A stretch of 64,000 nt of DNA from Cadophora sp. MPI-SDFR-AT-0126 (taxonomy: Eukaryota > Ascomycota > Leotiomycetes > Helotiales > Ploettnerulaceae): NCBI GenBank assembly GCA_020747065.1, contig JAGMVK010000015.1:868001-932000 (forward strand), written 5' to 3'. Made by a program: the position numbers and the translations under genes. How positions within the stretch are numbered: the first letter of the stretch is position 1; the number at the start of each line of letters is the position of its first letter. The notes below the pieces were generated by a model. That model ran no database searches, had not been told where the DNA came from, and saw nothing but the letters and a program-made list of their open reading frames with translations. Shown piece by piece: positions 35,302-46,719 of the stretch.

Positions 35302-37913
35302 ATGTCGAAACACAATATTATTCCCATCGACAAGAACTGGACCTTCAAGCAAGCAGACAACAAAGACTCCAAATTCTTACCAGTTGCTCAATTCCCCACG
35401 AACGTCCACTTGGACCTCATTGCCAACAACATAATCGCCGATCCATTCATTGGCAAGAACGAGAACGACGTACAATGGATAGGCGAAGTACCCTGGATCT
35501 ACAAAACCACATTCCCATCTCCATCTCTGTCGGAGAAAGAGCGGGCAACTGTCAAGGCGGTCATTGCATTCGATGGCCTGGATACATATGCGACCGTTGT
35601 TCTGAATGGCAAGGAGATTCTCAAGGCGGAAAGCATGTTCATCCCAGAACGGGTGGATGTGACAACTTTCTTGAAGAAGGAAGGGGACAATGAACTCGAA
35701 ATTACATTCGAGAGCGCGTACCTGAAGGGATGTGCTATTGTGGAGAAATATCCAGATCATCATTGGGGCTGCTGGAATGGTGACACTTCCAGATTGGCTG
35801 TTCGAAAGGCGCAATATCACTGGGTATGAGGCTCGTTGTACTATGCAGGAGATATACTGACTATTGACAGGGATGGGATTGGGGACCAACTCTTATGACT
35901 TGCGGACCCTGGAGACCGATCAGCCTTGAGATCTTCGCGTCGAGGATTTCGGATCTTTACTTCACAAGTAATGTCGACAAGTCACTGAAATCTGCCGAAT
36001 TCGTCGCCAAAGCAGATGTCGAGGGCTCCGCAACTGAGGTTAAGTTCGAAATCTCATTGGATGGCAAGGGAGTGGCTTCCAAGACGGTCACAGCCGAGAA
36101 AGGTCATGCTTCTCACAAATTCACAATCGATGATCCAGCTTTGTGGTTCCCCATCCGCTATGGCAAGCAGCCACTGTATACTATCACTGCTACACTGGTT
36201 GAGAGCAAATCAGAAATCGACACTCAAAGCAAAAAGTTCGGATTAAGGAGAGCGGAACTCATTCAAAGGCCCATGACGGGTCAGCCAGGAACCACATTCT
36301 TTTTCCAAATCAACAACATCCCAGTTTTCTGCGGAGGTAGTGATTGGATTCCAGCCGACAACTTCATCCCTCGAATCAGCAAAGACAAGTATTATGACTG
36401 GGTAAAGTTGGTAGCAGACGGTAACCAGTTCATGATCAGAGTATGGGGTGGTGGTATTTTCGAGGAGCAAGCTTTCTATGACGCTTGCGACGAGCTCGGA
36501 ATCTTGGTCTGGCAAGATTTCATGTTTGGTTGTGGAAACTACCCTGCTTTCCCAGAATACTTGGCTCTTGTGAAAACAGAAGCTGAAGAGAACGTGAAAC
36601 TTCTCCGTCATCATCCATCCATCGTCATCTGGGCTGGTAACAACGAGGATTACCAGTACCAGGAGTCAATGAAACTCACCTACGACTTTGACAACAAGGA
36701 TGCTGAAAGCTGGCTCAAGACTGACTTCCCAGCACGTTACATCTACGAGAAGATCCTCCTCGATGCATGCAACGAGCTCATTCCAGATACCTTCTACCAC
36801 TTCGGTAGCCCCTGGGGTGGCAAAGACACCACCGATCCCACGATCGGTGATCTACATCAATGGAATGTGTGGCACGGCTCCCAAGAGAAATACCAGAACT
36901 TCGACAAGCTGGTCGGCCGATTTGTATCTGAATTCGGCATGGAAGCCTTTCCCAACATCAAAACAATCGAAGCCTTCCTCCCTCTCGGCAAAGACGACCC
37001 AGATCGATTCGCTCAATCCTCCACCGTAGACTTCCACAACAAAGCGGACGGTCACGAACGCCGCATCGCGCTCTACCTCGTAGAAAACTTTCGCTACGCC
37101 CCCGACCCCCTCGAGCAATTCATCTACTCGACCCAACTCATGCAAGCTGAGTGTCTAGCAAGTGCCTACCGCCTCTGGAAACGCCAGTGGAAGGGGCCCG
37201 GCAAAGAATACTGCGGTGGCGCCCTCGTCTGGCAAATCAACGACTGCTGGCCCGTCACCTCCTGGGCCATCGTCGACTACTACCTCCGCCCCAAACACGC
37301 CTACTACACCGTCAAGCGCGAAATGGCACCCATCTCCCTCGGCGTCACCCGCAAGGAACATCTCATCCCCAAAGACAAACACACGCGCGCCTACATCGAC
37401 AAGAAAACCGAGATTGAGATCTGGGGCTCTAACCTCACGCTCGGTGATATCGCCGCTGATGTCGTTGTTAAAGCTTTTGATGTTATTACCGGCAAGGAAA
37501 CATACTCGAAGACCATCGAATCCGCGTTCTCCCTTCCCTCCAACCGCAGCACCGAGATCGCCGCCTTCGCCGTCCCCGTCTCCAACCCAGGCGACGAGTC
37601 ACGCACAGTCGTCGCAGCATACCTGTATTCGCAAGGCGAGCAGATTGCTAGGTACATCAATTGGCCGGAGCCGTTGAAGTATGTGCATTTGCAGAAACCA
37701 AAAGAGCTGAAGGCGGTGTTGAGTAAGGATGGGAAGACGGTCGAGGTCAGTGCGGAGGTTCCCGTTAAGGGCGTTGCGGTGGAGTGTGAGGATGAGAAAG
37801 TGAGCTTTGGGGATAATTTGGTGGATCTTGTGCCCGGTGAGGTGGTTGGTATTCCTGTTAAGGGGGCGGGTGAGGGGACGGTGCTGGAGACGAGGTATTT
37901 GGGGATGGTTTAG
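35302..37913 (+). CDS. mndB: Beta-mannosidase, glycoside hydrolase family 2 (MndB type)
   Basis: Two exons, 35302-35823 and 35871-37913, give 854 residues. The family layout is complete: an N-terminal jelly-roll domain (WTFKQADNK, IAFDGLDTYATVVLNGKEI), an Ig-like domain after GWDWGPTLMTCGPWRPI, then the TIM barrel. The acid/base Glu is in WAGNNED (about Glu433) and the nucleophile in SEFGMEAFP (about Glu528). It removes terminal beta-1,4-mannose from manno-oligosaccharides left by mannanases. There is no signal peptide, which fits the intracellular MndB clade rather than secreted MndA; the last intron-exon junction (HW then GWDWG) is the conserved substrate-binding region. An ATG 57 bases upstream is in frame, but MSKHNIIPIDKNW is the better family start. 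Confidence 0.95.
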
Positions 37914-38650
37914 AGATCTGGTGGGTGATGGTATGTATTTTGTTCGTAGAAGATGGGTATGGGAAACATTCGGTTTCGTTGTTACTCGCACAGCTGGTTT
38001 CTCACTATCTGAAATCGTAAGGATAGGATCTACGAGCTACTGGGCGGTCTTTCTGCTTTTGGGTGGTATTGTCCAACTTAATTCGTGGCGAATGATATGA
38101 CTTGATGACCATTACTTCTAATTTTGTGATTACGTTGAGATAAATTGGGAATGAGTGATGTTGTGACATTGTAGGTGGTCGCTTAATCTGTACATCTTCG
38201 CAAAGAGGAAGAAGAAAGGGATAGCACGTGGAGGTGTGATATGGGCAGACGTTAAGACGAGATGATTTGATAGGGGTCGAGTATGGACGAGAAAACTAGG
38301 GTTTGAGAATGAGAGAGAAGGACATAGGGAATGGGGGCTTCGAGATGAAAGAGAAAGATTGGAAAAGCGAAGTCGATTGCTTCATAAATAACGATCAAAA
38401 TAAGCTTTTAAAATTGGTCATGAGCGCTATTTGAATGTACATGACGAACCACTTACTTCCCCGTTGCTTGCCCGATTACTAGCTCTGGCTCGCTCCTAGT
38501 TGTACTACCAACAGATGGTAGGAAGAAAGAAGAAAGATCAACGCTGGCCGCAACGTATATCCGAGTGATTTTCAAATTGCTGACTCCCTACACCGCACAC
38601 CATGCTCTCCGAGCGGCTCTGTCGCCCGCCGCTGCCTACTCCCTCACCCT
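37914..38650. other. Intergenic between convergent genes
   Basis: Two 3' ends; purine-rich from 38200 to 38370. No gene seen. Confidence 0.5.
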
Positions 38651-39905
38651 CTACTTCTCATTCGGCCCCTTAATCAACACCTTAATCCCCTGCCCACCCT
38701 TAACATCTTTAAACGCCTGTTCCGCATCCGTGAACTCCACCGTCCTACTAATCAACGGCTTCACATCCACAAGCCCCTTATCCACAAACTCCAACGCCAA
38801 CGCATAATCCCCACTCCCATACCTGAAGCTGCCCTTACACGTAACCTCCTTGGTACACAGCTCCATGATCGGGAACGTGATATCCGGCTTTCCCATCCCG
38901 CCCTGCACATACACACCTCCGCGACGCACGGTGTGGATCGATGTCTGGATGGAGGGCTCCGCGCCAGAGGCGTCGATGACGGCGTCGGTGCCGGAGGGGA
39001 GGTTGATGGATTTGAGGAGCGCGGCGGCGTTTTCCTCGGCGGGGACGCGAGATGGTGTGAATGTGTGGGATGCGGCGTAGCTCTTTGCGAATTCCAGTCT
39101 CGACGGCTGGATATCCACGCTCACGATTACGCTTGCGCCGAACGCTTTCGCGACAGCACAGCAGAGCAGACCGACTGGTCCGGCGCCCATGACTACGACG
39201 GATTGTCCGGGCTTGATCTCGGCTTGCTTGACGATGTGGACTGCTACTGCGAGGGGCTCGAGGAGGGCGCCTTCTTGCAGGGAGACGTGTTCGGGAAGCT
39301 TATAGCAGAAGTCGGCGGCGGAGAGGTAGTATCCTGTCAGGGTTCCGCCGAAAGGAGGTGTGGCGGCGAATTTCATGAGGGGGCAGAGGTTGTAGTGTCC
39401 GGAGAGGCAAGGCGTGCATCGTCTGCAGGGTGTGCCGGGTTCGAGGGCGACGCGGTCGCCGACTTTGAGGGTCGTTACGGCACCGCCAATTGCGGTAATG
39501 GTGCCGGCGGATTCATGGCCGAGACTGTATTGGAGAGGGGGATTAGTACATGTGCAATTTGAAGGTTGAGAGCTGGATGTGAGGTTAGGGGAAGTGAGAA
39601 GGGGAAGTGAGACGGGGAAGAAAAGAAACGTACACCATGGGTTCCTTGAGGACGAAAGATCCAATGCGACCATGTTCCCAGTAATGGACATCTGAACCAC
39701 AGATACCAGTATAGTTTATGGCGACGAGGACATCGTGAGGAGAGGTCAGTTCGGGCTTTGGTTGTTGGGCGAAAGTTACATCGAAGGGTTTGTTGAGGAT
39801 GAAGGAGAGGTTCTGCACGGGAGAATGTTAGCTGTTGTGTTGTGTTGACATCTGAAATGTGAAGTGAAGTGGGGGAGGCGGGGTTACATCTGTGGTTTCC
39901 GCCAT
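38651..39905 (-). CDS. Xylitol/sorbitol dehydrogenase, zinc-dependent
   Basis: Three exons (39905-39888, 39812-39634, 39524-38651) give 356 residues. The first exon encodes only MAETTD, then [12 protein letters not shown], the usual start of fungal xylitol dehydrogenases. Catalytic-zinc residues appear in [10 protein letters not shown] and LGHESAG, split by the second intron. A structural-zinc loop with four Cys is present ([19 protein letters not shown]). The cofactor motif is [10 protein letters not shown] followed by an acidic residue in VDIQPSRL, which indicates NAD. The enzyme would oxidise xylitol to D-xylulose in the cytosolic pentose pathway, though D-sorbitol and L-arabinitol dehydrogenases are close relatives. 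Its closeness to beta-mannosidase and an LPMO fits growth on plant polysaccharides. Confidence 0.92.
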
Positions 39906-40451
39906 TTTTGCGAGGTTGTCTGCGTTGATGTGGAAAAGTCTTGTTGTTCGTGAGAGAGTGAGGAAGAACGAAGATTAAAAGGATTTTCAGGAATAAAAAG
40001 GAAAATTATCGTGGAAGAGTAGCTCGTGGTTTGACAGTCCAGTCCGGTCCTTCTCTTCTCTCTGACCCACGAGACCAGCAGCATGGAACGACCCCGCCAG
40101 AGCTAGGACGTCAAGCTTCGATCATTTACCCGGAGGACAGTTTTACCCGCTCCAATCACAGCCCTCAATTGACGGATGCTGAGACACGTGATGCTGTCGG
40201 GGAAGCTCCGATGAGGAAGTTCGGATGTTGAGCGGTGACATGTCTTTGGGAAGTCTTTGGGAGGTACGGTACGGTACGGTGTGTTTGGCTCAAATAGGGA
40301 GGATGGGATCCCTGGCGAGTGGTGGTGTGGCGTTTTGATGGCTTGGTTGGAATAATAATAAGACAAAAGACCAGGGAATCATCCCGTTGACTTGTATTGC
40401 GTCGACAAAGGAGAAGACAAGTCGTAAATTTAATACTTATGAGACTTGAAC
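39906..40451. other. Intergenic, promoter of the dehydrogenase
   Basis: About 0.55 kb. A small direct repeat, GGTACGGTACGGTACGGT, lies at about 40262-40280. No gene supported. Confidence 0.5.
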
Positions 40452-40949
40452 TTATCCAAGATAGAAAGCGGCGAATATCCCAAGCCATGCAACAACAAAG
40501 ACTGGAACTAGCTTCCCAGAAGGTAAACTTGCATGACCCGCCGTATTGGTACTTTGAGTTGCAGCTGGTGCTGAGGTACTACCAGATGAAGGTGTTGACG
40601 CTACAACAGGAATCGAAGTCGAAGTCGCAGAAACCTCAAAAGACGAATCCAAAGAAGTGTGGTGCAGGGAAACCGAAGCTATTCCACCAGGTTTGCTTGG
40701 CCCACTTGTAGTCGCTTCAGGAGTACCAGATGCGTTGGTGGTGCAGACCAAGAACGGGAGGCTCATGGAGTCAAGAGTTATAGCCGTTCCAACCACAGTC
40801 CGAGGGGAGGTCAAGCAGAGAGGCGTCCCAATACAGGCGGTCACTCCTAAAATTGTGCTGGTGGCACATGTGGCTGTGGATGTGAGAGAAACGCTTGGCC
40901 GGGGAGGACCAAGAGATACGATCAACTTGCTGGTAGTCGTTTGTGCCAT
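40452..40949 (-). CDS. Ser/Thr-rich protein with C-terminal hydrophobic anchor
   Basis: A single frame of 165 residues. Four Cys lie in the N-terminal half (ATCATST, VTACIGTPLC, FLVCTTN). From about residue 70 it is a Ser/Thr/Pro/Ala-rich stalk, suited to O-glycosylation, and it ends in a hydrophobic stretch (LVPVFVVAWLGIFAAFYLG) with no charged tail. This is the shape of a GPI-anchored or tail-anchored wall protein. The N-terminus (MAQTTTSKLIVSLGPP) is not a clear signal peptide, so an upstream exon may be missing or the protein may be tail-anchored. Function unknown. Confidence 0.6.
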   Translation of the reverse strand: MAQTTTSKLIVSLGPPRPSVSLTSTATCATSTILGVTACIGTPLCLTSPRTVVGTAITLDSMSLPFLVCTTNASGTPEATTSGPSKPGGIASVSLHHTSLDSSFEVSATSTSIPVVASTPSSGSTSAPAATQSTNTAGHASLPSGKLVPVFVVAWLGIFAAFYLG

Positions 40950-41196
40950 CTTTGACGAATTTGAGACTCAATTTGAAAGTAAAAATGAAAAGTAAAAAGA
41001 AAAGGAAACATGATAAGAAACAATAATGACGCTGTGTATTTAACCTTGGCACTTGAAACAACCAAACGAGGGGAAGCTTGAAGATCAAGATGGGATGGCC
41101 AAGGATCTCCAGGCGGTGAAGCGATGCGGCAGAATTGACTTCGAGAAAATAAAATAATCCAAGCTCTGGTTGCGAACTTTCTTTTATCACACCAAT

Positions 41197-43368
41197 ATGG
41201 ATATCCTCAAATTACTGTCGCGATCGACAAAACCAACAAATAAACCTGGTACGGCGAAAGATGTGTCTGCCAAATTGCCATCAGCTGGCATCTCCGCCAA
41301 TCCTCAACTATACCACGATGCGATACCCGATTCGAGAGGGAAGAAGAGGAAGCGCAGTGGGGAGAGAATTGAGGAACAAATCGCGAACGAGGAAGACGAG
41401 GACGTAGATTTCTTTGCGCCAAAAAAGATTGCTCCCAAGGTCACGAAGACTGCTCTTCCAGAAGATGCGACAAAGACGGCAGAGGCCAATCTCCTAGACC
41501 AGGATGAATGTCGACAGATTCTCAAATCGCATAGACTGAAAGTCACTCTTCTGCCATCTGGGAAGACACCCGAGAAGAAGATCAAGAAGTCGAGAAAGGC
41601 GAAGGATAGCCAAAAAACTACGAAAGAAGAATTCAAACAACTATACCCCCAACCGCTGGTCACATTTGGGGATTTGCGGAGTACATATGGGATTTCCGGT
41701 CGCATGGCAGAGAATCTGGCGGTACAGGGATACAAGATACCTACAGAAGTCCAGATGGGTAGTCTGCCACTGCTCTTGCGTCCCAAAATCGCTTTGGAAG
41801 ATTCAGATCTTGGGAACTCAGACGTGGACTTACTGGCTGTTGCGCCGACGGGAAGCGGAAAGACATTGGCGTTCTTGATCCCAATTGTGGATAAGATCAT
41901 ACAGCGGAGAAGAGAAAAGGAGGACAAGGGAGAACATAACTTGGAAGCTATAGTGGTTGCGCCGACGAAGGAACTGGCAAGCCAAATTGTCAATGAGGCG
42001 AAGAAATTGAGTTTGGGGACTGGGGTCAAGGTTGTAGGGATGCGGAAGGGAATGAGAATCGTTGAAGGCAGTACGAAGGTGCATGAGAGTTCGAGTGAGG
42101 AGGAAGATGGAGAGGACGAGAAGAGTTCGTCTCAGCCTCTGTCTAAGGGCGACATCTTGATCACCACTCCGGGACTTCTTCTCAGTGCCATATCAACAGG
42201 AGATCCAACACAACACGCACCATTACCGTCCATACAAACGTTAGTCCTTGACGAAGCAGACGTCCTTCTAGACCCTCTTTTCAGAGATCAAACACTCGGT
42301 ATATGGAACTCATGTACGAACCCAGGCTTGCGAGTAACGCTTTGGTCAGCCACTATAGGCTCATCGATAGAAAGCCTCGCCATATCAACCATCACCAACC
42401 GGCGAGCCCAACTTTCTCTCCCAAACACACCCATCATTCGCCTGATAGTAGGCCTCAAAGACTCCGCCATCCCAAATATAACCCACCATCTGACCTACGC
42501 TGCAACGGAACCCGGAAAACTTCTCGCCCTCCGCCAACTCCTTCACCCCACAGCAGGCGCATCCTCATCCACCATCTCGCTCCGCCCTCCCTTCCTAGTC
42601 TTCACACAAACCATCCCCCGCGCCATAGCCCTCCACTCCGAGCTCCTCTACGACATCCCCGCCGAAGCAGGCGGCTCCTCGCGCATCGCAGTCCTGCACA
42701 GCGACCTCTCAGACTCCGCCCGCTCGCACGTAATGACGCGCTTCCGCACTGGCGAGATCTGGATCCTCATCACCACCGACATCCTCTCCCGCGGCGTAGA
42801 CTTCCGCGGTGTGAACGGCGTGGTCAACTACGACGTTCCCAACTCAGGCGCGAGTTACATCCATCGTGTTGGACGTACTGGTCGCGGTGGACGCGATGGC
42901 GGGGTTGCCGTCACGCTGTACACGAAGGAGGATATTCCGTATGTGAGGGACGTGGCGAATGTAATTGCGGCGAGCGAGAAGCAGGCCGGGAGGGAGGTGG
43001 GGGAGTCGGGGATGCAGAAGTGGTTACTTGATGTGCTGCCGAAGCCGAGTAAAGAGGATAAGAAGAGGTTGAAGATGTATGGGGTTGAGGCTAGACGTGG
43101 GGGCTTGGGTGAGAAGGAGAAGGGGGGGAAGGATGGCAAGGGGAAGGGGAGGGGGAGGGGGAGGGGGAAGGGCAAGGTCCAGATTAGTACGAAGAGTGGT
43201 TATGAACGGAAGCTGGAGCATAATCGGAAAGGTGCTATTCAAGGAAGTATGAGGAGAGCCAAACTTCAAGCTGAGGCAGGGCAAGGCGGTGCTGAGGGAG
43301 AAAAGGAATCGAGAACGGAATCGAGAACGGTCGCTGATGATGGTGAGTGGGGTGGTATTGATGAATGA
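41197..43368 (+). CDS. ROK1: DEAD-box ATP-dependent RNA helicase, ROK1-like
   Basis: One uninterrupted exon of 723 residues. The Met chosen (MDILKLLSRSTK) matches the usual start of this family. After a basic N-terminal extension come the Q-motif region (GYKIPTEVQMGSLPLLL), motif I APTGSGKT, Ia PTKELAS, Ib TTPGLLL, motif II DEAD, motif III as WSATI, motif V around TDILSRGVDF and motif VI HRVGRTGRGG. The C-terminus is a Lys/Gly/Arg-rich tail. Rok1 proteins act in the nucleolus on 18S rRNA processing and release of the snR30-type snoRNA from pre-ribosomes. An acidic Ser/Glu insert (SSSEEEDGEDEKSSS) lies between motifs Ia and Ib. Orthology to ROK1 is from overall layout and start; a related helicase such as Rok1/DDX52 is the only good alternative. 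Confidence 0.88.
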   Translation: MDILKLLSRSTKPTNKPGTAKDVSAKLPSAGISANPQLYHDAIPDSRGKKRKRSGERIEEQIANEEDEDVDFFAPKKIAPKVTKTALPEDATKTAEANLLDQDECRQILKSHRLKVTLLPSGKTPEKKIKKSRKAKDSQKTTKEEFKQLYPQPLVTFGDLRSTYGISGRMAENLAVQGYKIPTEVQMGSLPLLLRPKIALEDSDLGNSDVDLLAVAPTGSGKTLAFLIPIVDKIIQRRREKEDKGEHNLEAIVVAPTKELASQIVNEAKKLSLGTGVKVVGMRKGMRIVEGSTKVHESSSEEEDGEDEKSSSQPLSKGDILITTPGLLLSAISTGDPTQHAPLPSIQTLVLDEADVLLDPLFRDQTLGIWNSCTNPGLRVTLWSATIGSSIESLAISTITNRRAQLSLPNTPIIRLIVGLKDSAIPNITHHLTYAATEPGKLLALRQLLHPTAGASSSTISLRPPFLVFTQTIPRAIALHSELLYDIPAEAGGSSRIAVLHSDLSDSARSHVMTRFRTGEIWILITTDILSRGVDFRGVNGVVNYDVPNSGASYIHRVGRTGRGGRDGGVAVTLYTKEDIPYVRDVANVIAASEKQAGREVGESGMQKWLLDVLPKPSKEDKKRLKMYGVEARRGGLGEKEKGGKDGKGKGRGRGRGKGKVQISTKSGYERKLEHNRKGAIQGSMRRAKLQAEAGQGGAEGEKESRTESRTVADDGEWGGIDE

Positions 43369-44518
43369 ATAGATATCCAGGAATTATCCATTGATCACCG
43401 AGTCCAACATAAGTACTCTATCACACCTATCCCACGACGCGATTTCGCAGATTTTGTCTGCACAACTGGTAACAATCCAATTTCAATGTATCCGAGAAGA
43501 CATTTCGAGACTTGTAATTTTTGCTCCTCAAAAATCACCAAACTTCTCTTTCCAGGATACGAAAGCGATCCGACACTCGTATCAAACCCCCTTTCTCTCA
43601 TGTCCCGGCTCGGGACTCTACCGAATTCGAATTCCCTGACCGCTGGTTGGCTGGCTCTGGATCACGTCCCTCCTTACGCCTGCCTAGAAAAATCTAATTC
43701 TCGCATCCAATATTTCTCCACCAAATTTTTCTTGCCTCCACTACCAAAATCGCACCACTCATACACGCCTCCACACACTTTATTCCTGACTTTCCCATTT
43801 TACTTTTCCCAAGCCCTGTCACCCATCACCAAGCACTGTAAGCATAACCCAATCTTGGCCTTCCTCCTCCTTAGCGCCCCCTCTTACCTCACCTCGCCTC
43901 TCCTCTCTGTACGAAATATATTAAACATGTTTCTCCCCACCGCGCGCGCATGCGGCTCTCCTCTCCTTTTCCTCTCTCGCTTAAGCACCGTCTAAGCTAT
44001 GTCTGGCCGTTTCCACGTTTCACGGACCGCGAAAAATCACTTGGCAGCTCTTGGCTTTGGATTACCGGGATTTACAGAGGGGTAAGGGTGTGAGGTTTGA
44101 GCAAGCGCGCTTTCGCTTAAGGAGTGGGTTTTGTTTAGACGAAACGTTGTTTAATCTATTGACGCCAATGCCAAGATTCCAGAGCAGCGGTGTTCAGACG
44201 ATTCGAGAACAGGAGATTTGATGTGTTTCAATAGCTTTGGGTTGAGTGCGTTGGCGGTATTGGGCAAGGTAAGGTGGGCGAGTGAGTACTTAAGAAAAGG
44301 TGTCTGCTGTGAGAAGAGTTTTCTGACAGTGCAATATCTTCTCGTTCTCTCTCACATTCATTCATTGATTCGCTTGCCTTCTTGCTTGCTTATCCGTTCA
44401 TTCGTTACCTGTTGACCAGTATCAACTTTCCATTCTTTGACCTCCCTAGACTTTTACCACCGACATACCAATCAACCAAAACAAAATCTGGTCATCTACA
44501 AACAAGAGATTCTCAACA
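43369..44518. other. Intergenic, promoter of the LPMO gene
   Basis: 1.15 kb. Direct TTCATTCATTGATTCGC-type repeats and C/T-rich sequence lie at 44340-44480, probably in the leader of the LPMO gene. The 169-codon frame at 43486-43995 has no domain and is probably chance. Confidence 0.45.
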
Positions 44519-45731
44519 ATGAAGACTTTCTCCTCATCCCTTCTTTTCCTGGCTTCGGCCTCTTCCGTCCTCGGACACGCCACTTGGCAACAGCTTTGGG
44601 TTGATGGCGTCGATCAGGCAAAGACTTGTGTGCGTGAGCCGCTGAGTAACTCGCCGGTCAGCGATGTGACGAGTAAGGATATTGTGTGCAATGCTGGGAC
44701 TGCTGGTGTCGCGGGGATCTGTGCTGTTACTGGTGAGTTCTCCTTATTATCTTTCCAGCTCACCTAGCTTTCGTGAGCGATGTTTTGTGAAGACGAGAAG
44801 CCTTTCGGGAATGTGCAGCTAACCTGAGATGAAATGAATAGCTGGTGGCGAGGTCACAGTTGAGATGCACCAACACAATACCCGTGACTGCTCTGAGGAA
44901 GCTATCGGAGGAGCTCATCACGGCCCGGTCATAATCTACATGTCCAAGGTTGACGACGCTACGACCGCTGATGGATCAGCCGGAACTTGGTTCAAGGTCG
45001 CTGAGGACGGTTATGATGCCGCCACTGGCAAGTGGGCTGATGTACGTCTTCCTCCTTTTCCCCCATTCCCAACCTCATTCCCAACCTCACTCCCACATCA
45101 CAACAAGCGAACATCGTCCCCGAACCCAAAACCTAGGCTGACATGCCAAAAACAGGACATCCTCAACGCCAACTGCGGCAAACGCACATTCACCGTCCCC
45201 TCCGACATCGCGACAGGTGACTACCTCATCCGCGCCGAAGAGATCGCCCTCCACGCCGCCGGCTCCGCAGGAGGCGCTCAATTCTACATGTCCTGCTACC
45301 AAGTGCACGTCGAGGGTACGGGCTCCGCTACACCCACCGGCGTCTCCTTCCCTGGCGCGTACTCTGCTACCGACCCTGGAATCCTGATCAACATCTACAA
45401 TGGTGTTGATGTCTACCAGATTCCTGGCCCTGAGGTTTACGTAAGTGGAGGTGCTGCGTCGCCAGCTCCTGCGCCTGCTGCGAGCTCCAGTGCTGCTGCT
45501 CCTGTGGCTTCAAGTGCTGCTCCAGTTGTTTCTTCTTCAAGTGCGCCTGTGGCTACGTCTGCTCCAGTTGCTGTCGAGACGTCGGCTGCTCCTGTTGCTT
45601 CAAGCACAGTTGTTGCATCGCCTATTCAGACCTCAATTGCGTCCCCAGTTGAGACATCCGTCGCCTCCCCTGTTGAGACCTCAGCACCAGTTACGACTCC
45701 CATTGATGATGAGTACGAGGATTGCGAGTAA
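44519..45731 (+). CDS. AA9 lytic polysaccharide monooxygenase
   Basis: Three exons (44519-44732, 44842-45041, 45156-45731) join in phase into 329 residues. The signal peptide MKTFSSSLLFLASASSVLG ends directly before HATWQQ, placing the copper-binding His at the mature N-terminus. The second copper His is in GGAHHGP and the axial Tyr in QFYMSCYQV; EMHQHNTRDC and DYLIRAEEIALHAA are AA9 hallmarks. The enzyme cleaves cellulose or related glucans by oxidation outside the cell. No CBM1 is present. After about residue 235 there is a Ser/Ala/Pro/Val-rich tail with repeated SPVETS units, ending in the acidic DDEYEDCE. Confidence 0.95.
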
Positions 45732-46719
45732 GCGTGTTGCTTGCTACCTGTTATGAGGCGCCTTGGCTCCGGTGTGTTGACGAGAAGATGTCATGAGAGG
45801 AGAGAAATGGGAAGAGAAGCTTCATCTTCATTGTATATATCCACTTTATACTTGTACATATGTACATGCTCTTCTGCTGAGCAGTTGAATTTTAAGTTAT
45901 AGAAGTTCAAACTTGTCCGCCTTCGCCTCTCTTTTTGCCCTGCGGTAATTAGCCTCAGCTTGAGCATTTGAAGTTGCGTTGCTTACACACTGCGGGTAAC
46001 CGAATATTAATCCTTTTCCAGGGTTTGTTATTGGATTCTTGGTATCGACCCATTCTTATTGCGGGCCAAGTCCTCCTGCTTGAATGAGGCACAACACGGT
46101 GCATCGTGCTTGCGTATTTCTCTTGGCAGCTGAACTCTTCGATTGCTGTCCGGCTTCCCTTCCCTTTTCAACGCCAGAACAGCCGTCAGCATCGTCAAGA
46201 CTGCTGCATCATACAGTCGCTTACAAAATCGGCTTCCCTGCGCACTCATGAGAGACTCTGCTCTCGCTTAGCTGGCCAATGACATAGCAACATTAATGGG
46301 CATTCTGTTGGCTAGAAGAACGCGGGATATCATCACGTGGAACCTGATATATCTCAGGCAATACTCTCGTAGTTTCCTATTGTTAGATACATTGAGTTAA
46401 AGTAGAAGTCCATAATTAACGTATCTAGTTTCTAAAGCTTACTGGATCACGTGAGGAATCTAACTGGCCATGCATTGCTTAGTAATGCCCTCCCGACCTG
46501 AGGAGTTCTAGTACGGAGGTGCTTGATGACTAATCATTGATGCGCTTGTGCGCACCATTGGTGGCCAAGGTATCAATCTCGTGACACGCCTAGTTGCTGG
46601 CTGAACTCAGCGTCATCTTCGACTTGGTTCACAACCAGGCCCTATCTTCCCTCCTAGGATATAGCAGTCTCATTAGCACCGGAAGACTCACAAAGTCATT
46701 GTTCAATTAATCCGGAATC
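45732..46719. other. Intergenic, left flank of the inverted-repeat block
   Basis: Holds the first 27-base inverted-repeat copy at 46212-46238. The sequence after it (46239-46719) is the leader of the membrane-protein gene. No other gene seen. Confidence 0.5.
46212..46238 (+). repeat. Terminal inverted repeat, left copy 1
   Basis: Begins TACAGTCGCTTACAAAAT; the first two bases would be the TA target-site copy. It matches the inverted copy at 48283-48309 at 26 of 27 positions, and the copy at 54045-54071 at 27 of 27. Confidence 0.9.

Noticed and set aside
41304..42029. A 241-codon minus-strand frame
   Set aside because: Antisense to the ROK1-like helicase, which has all helicase motifs; a codon-bias shadow.
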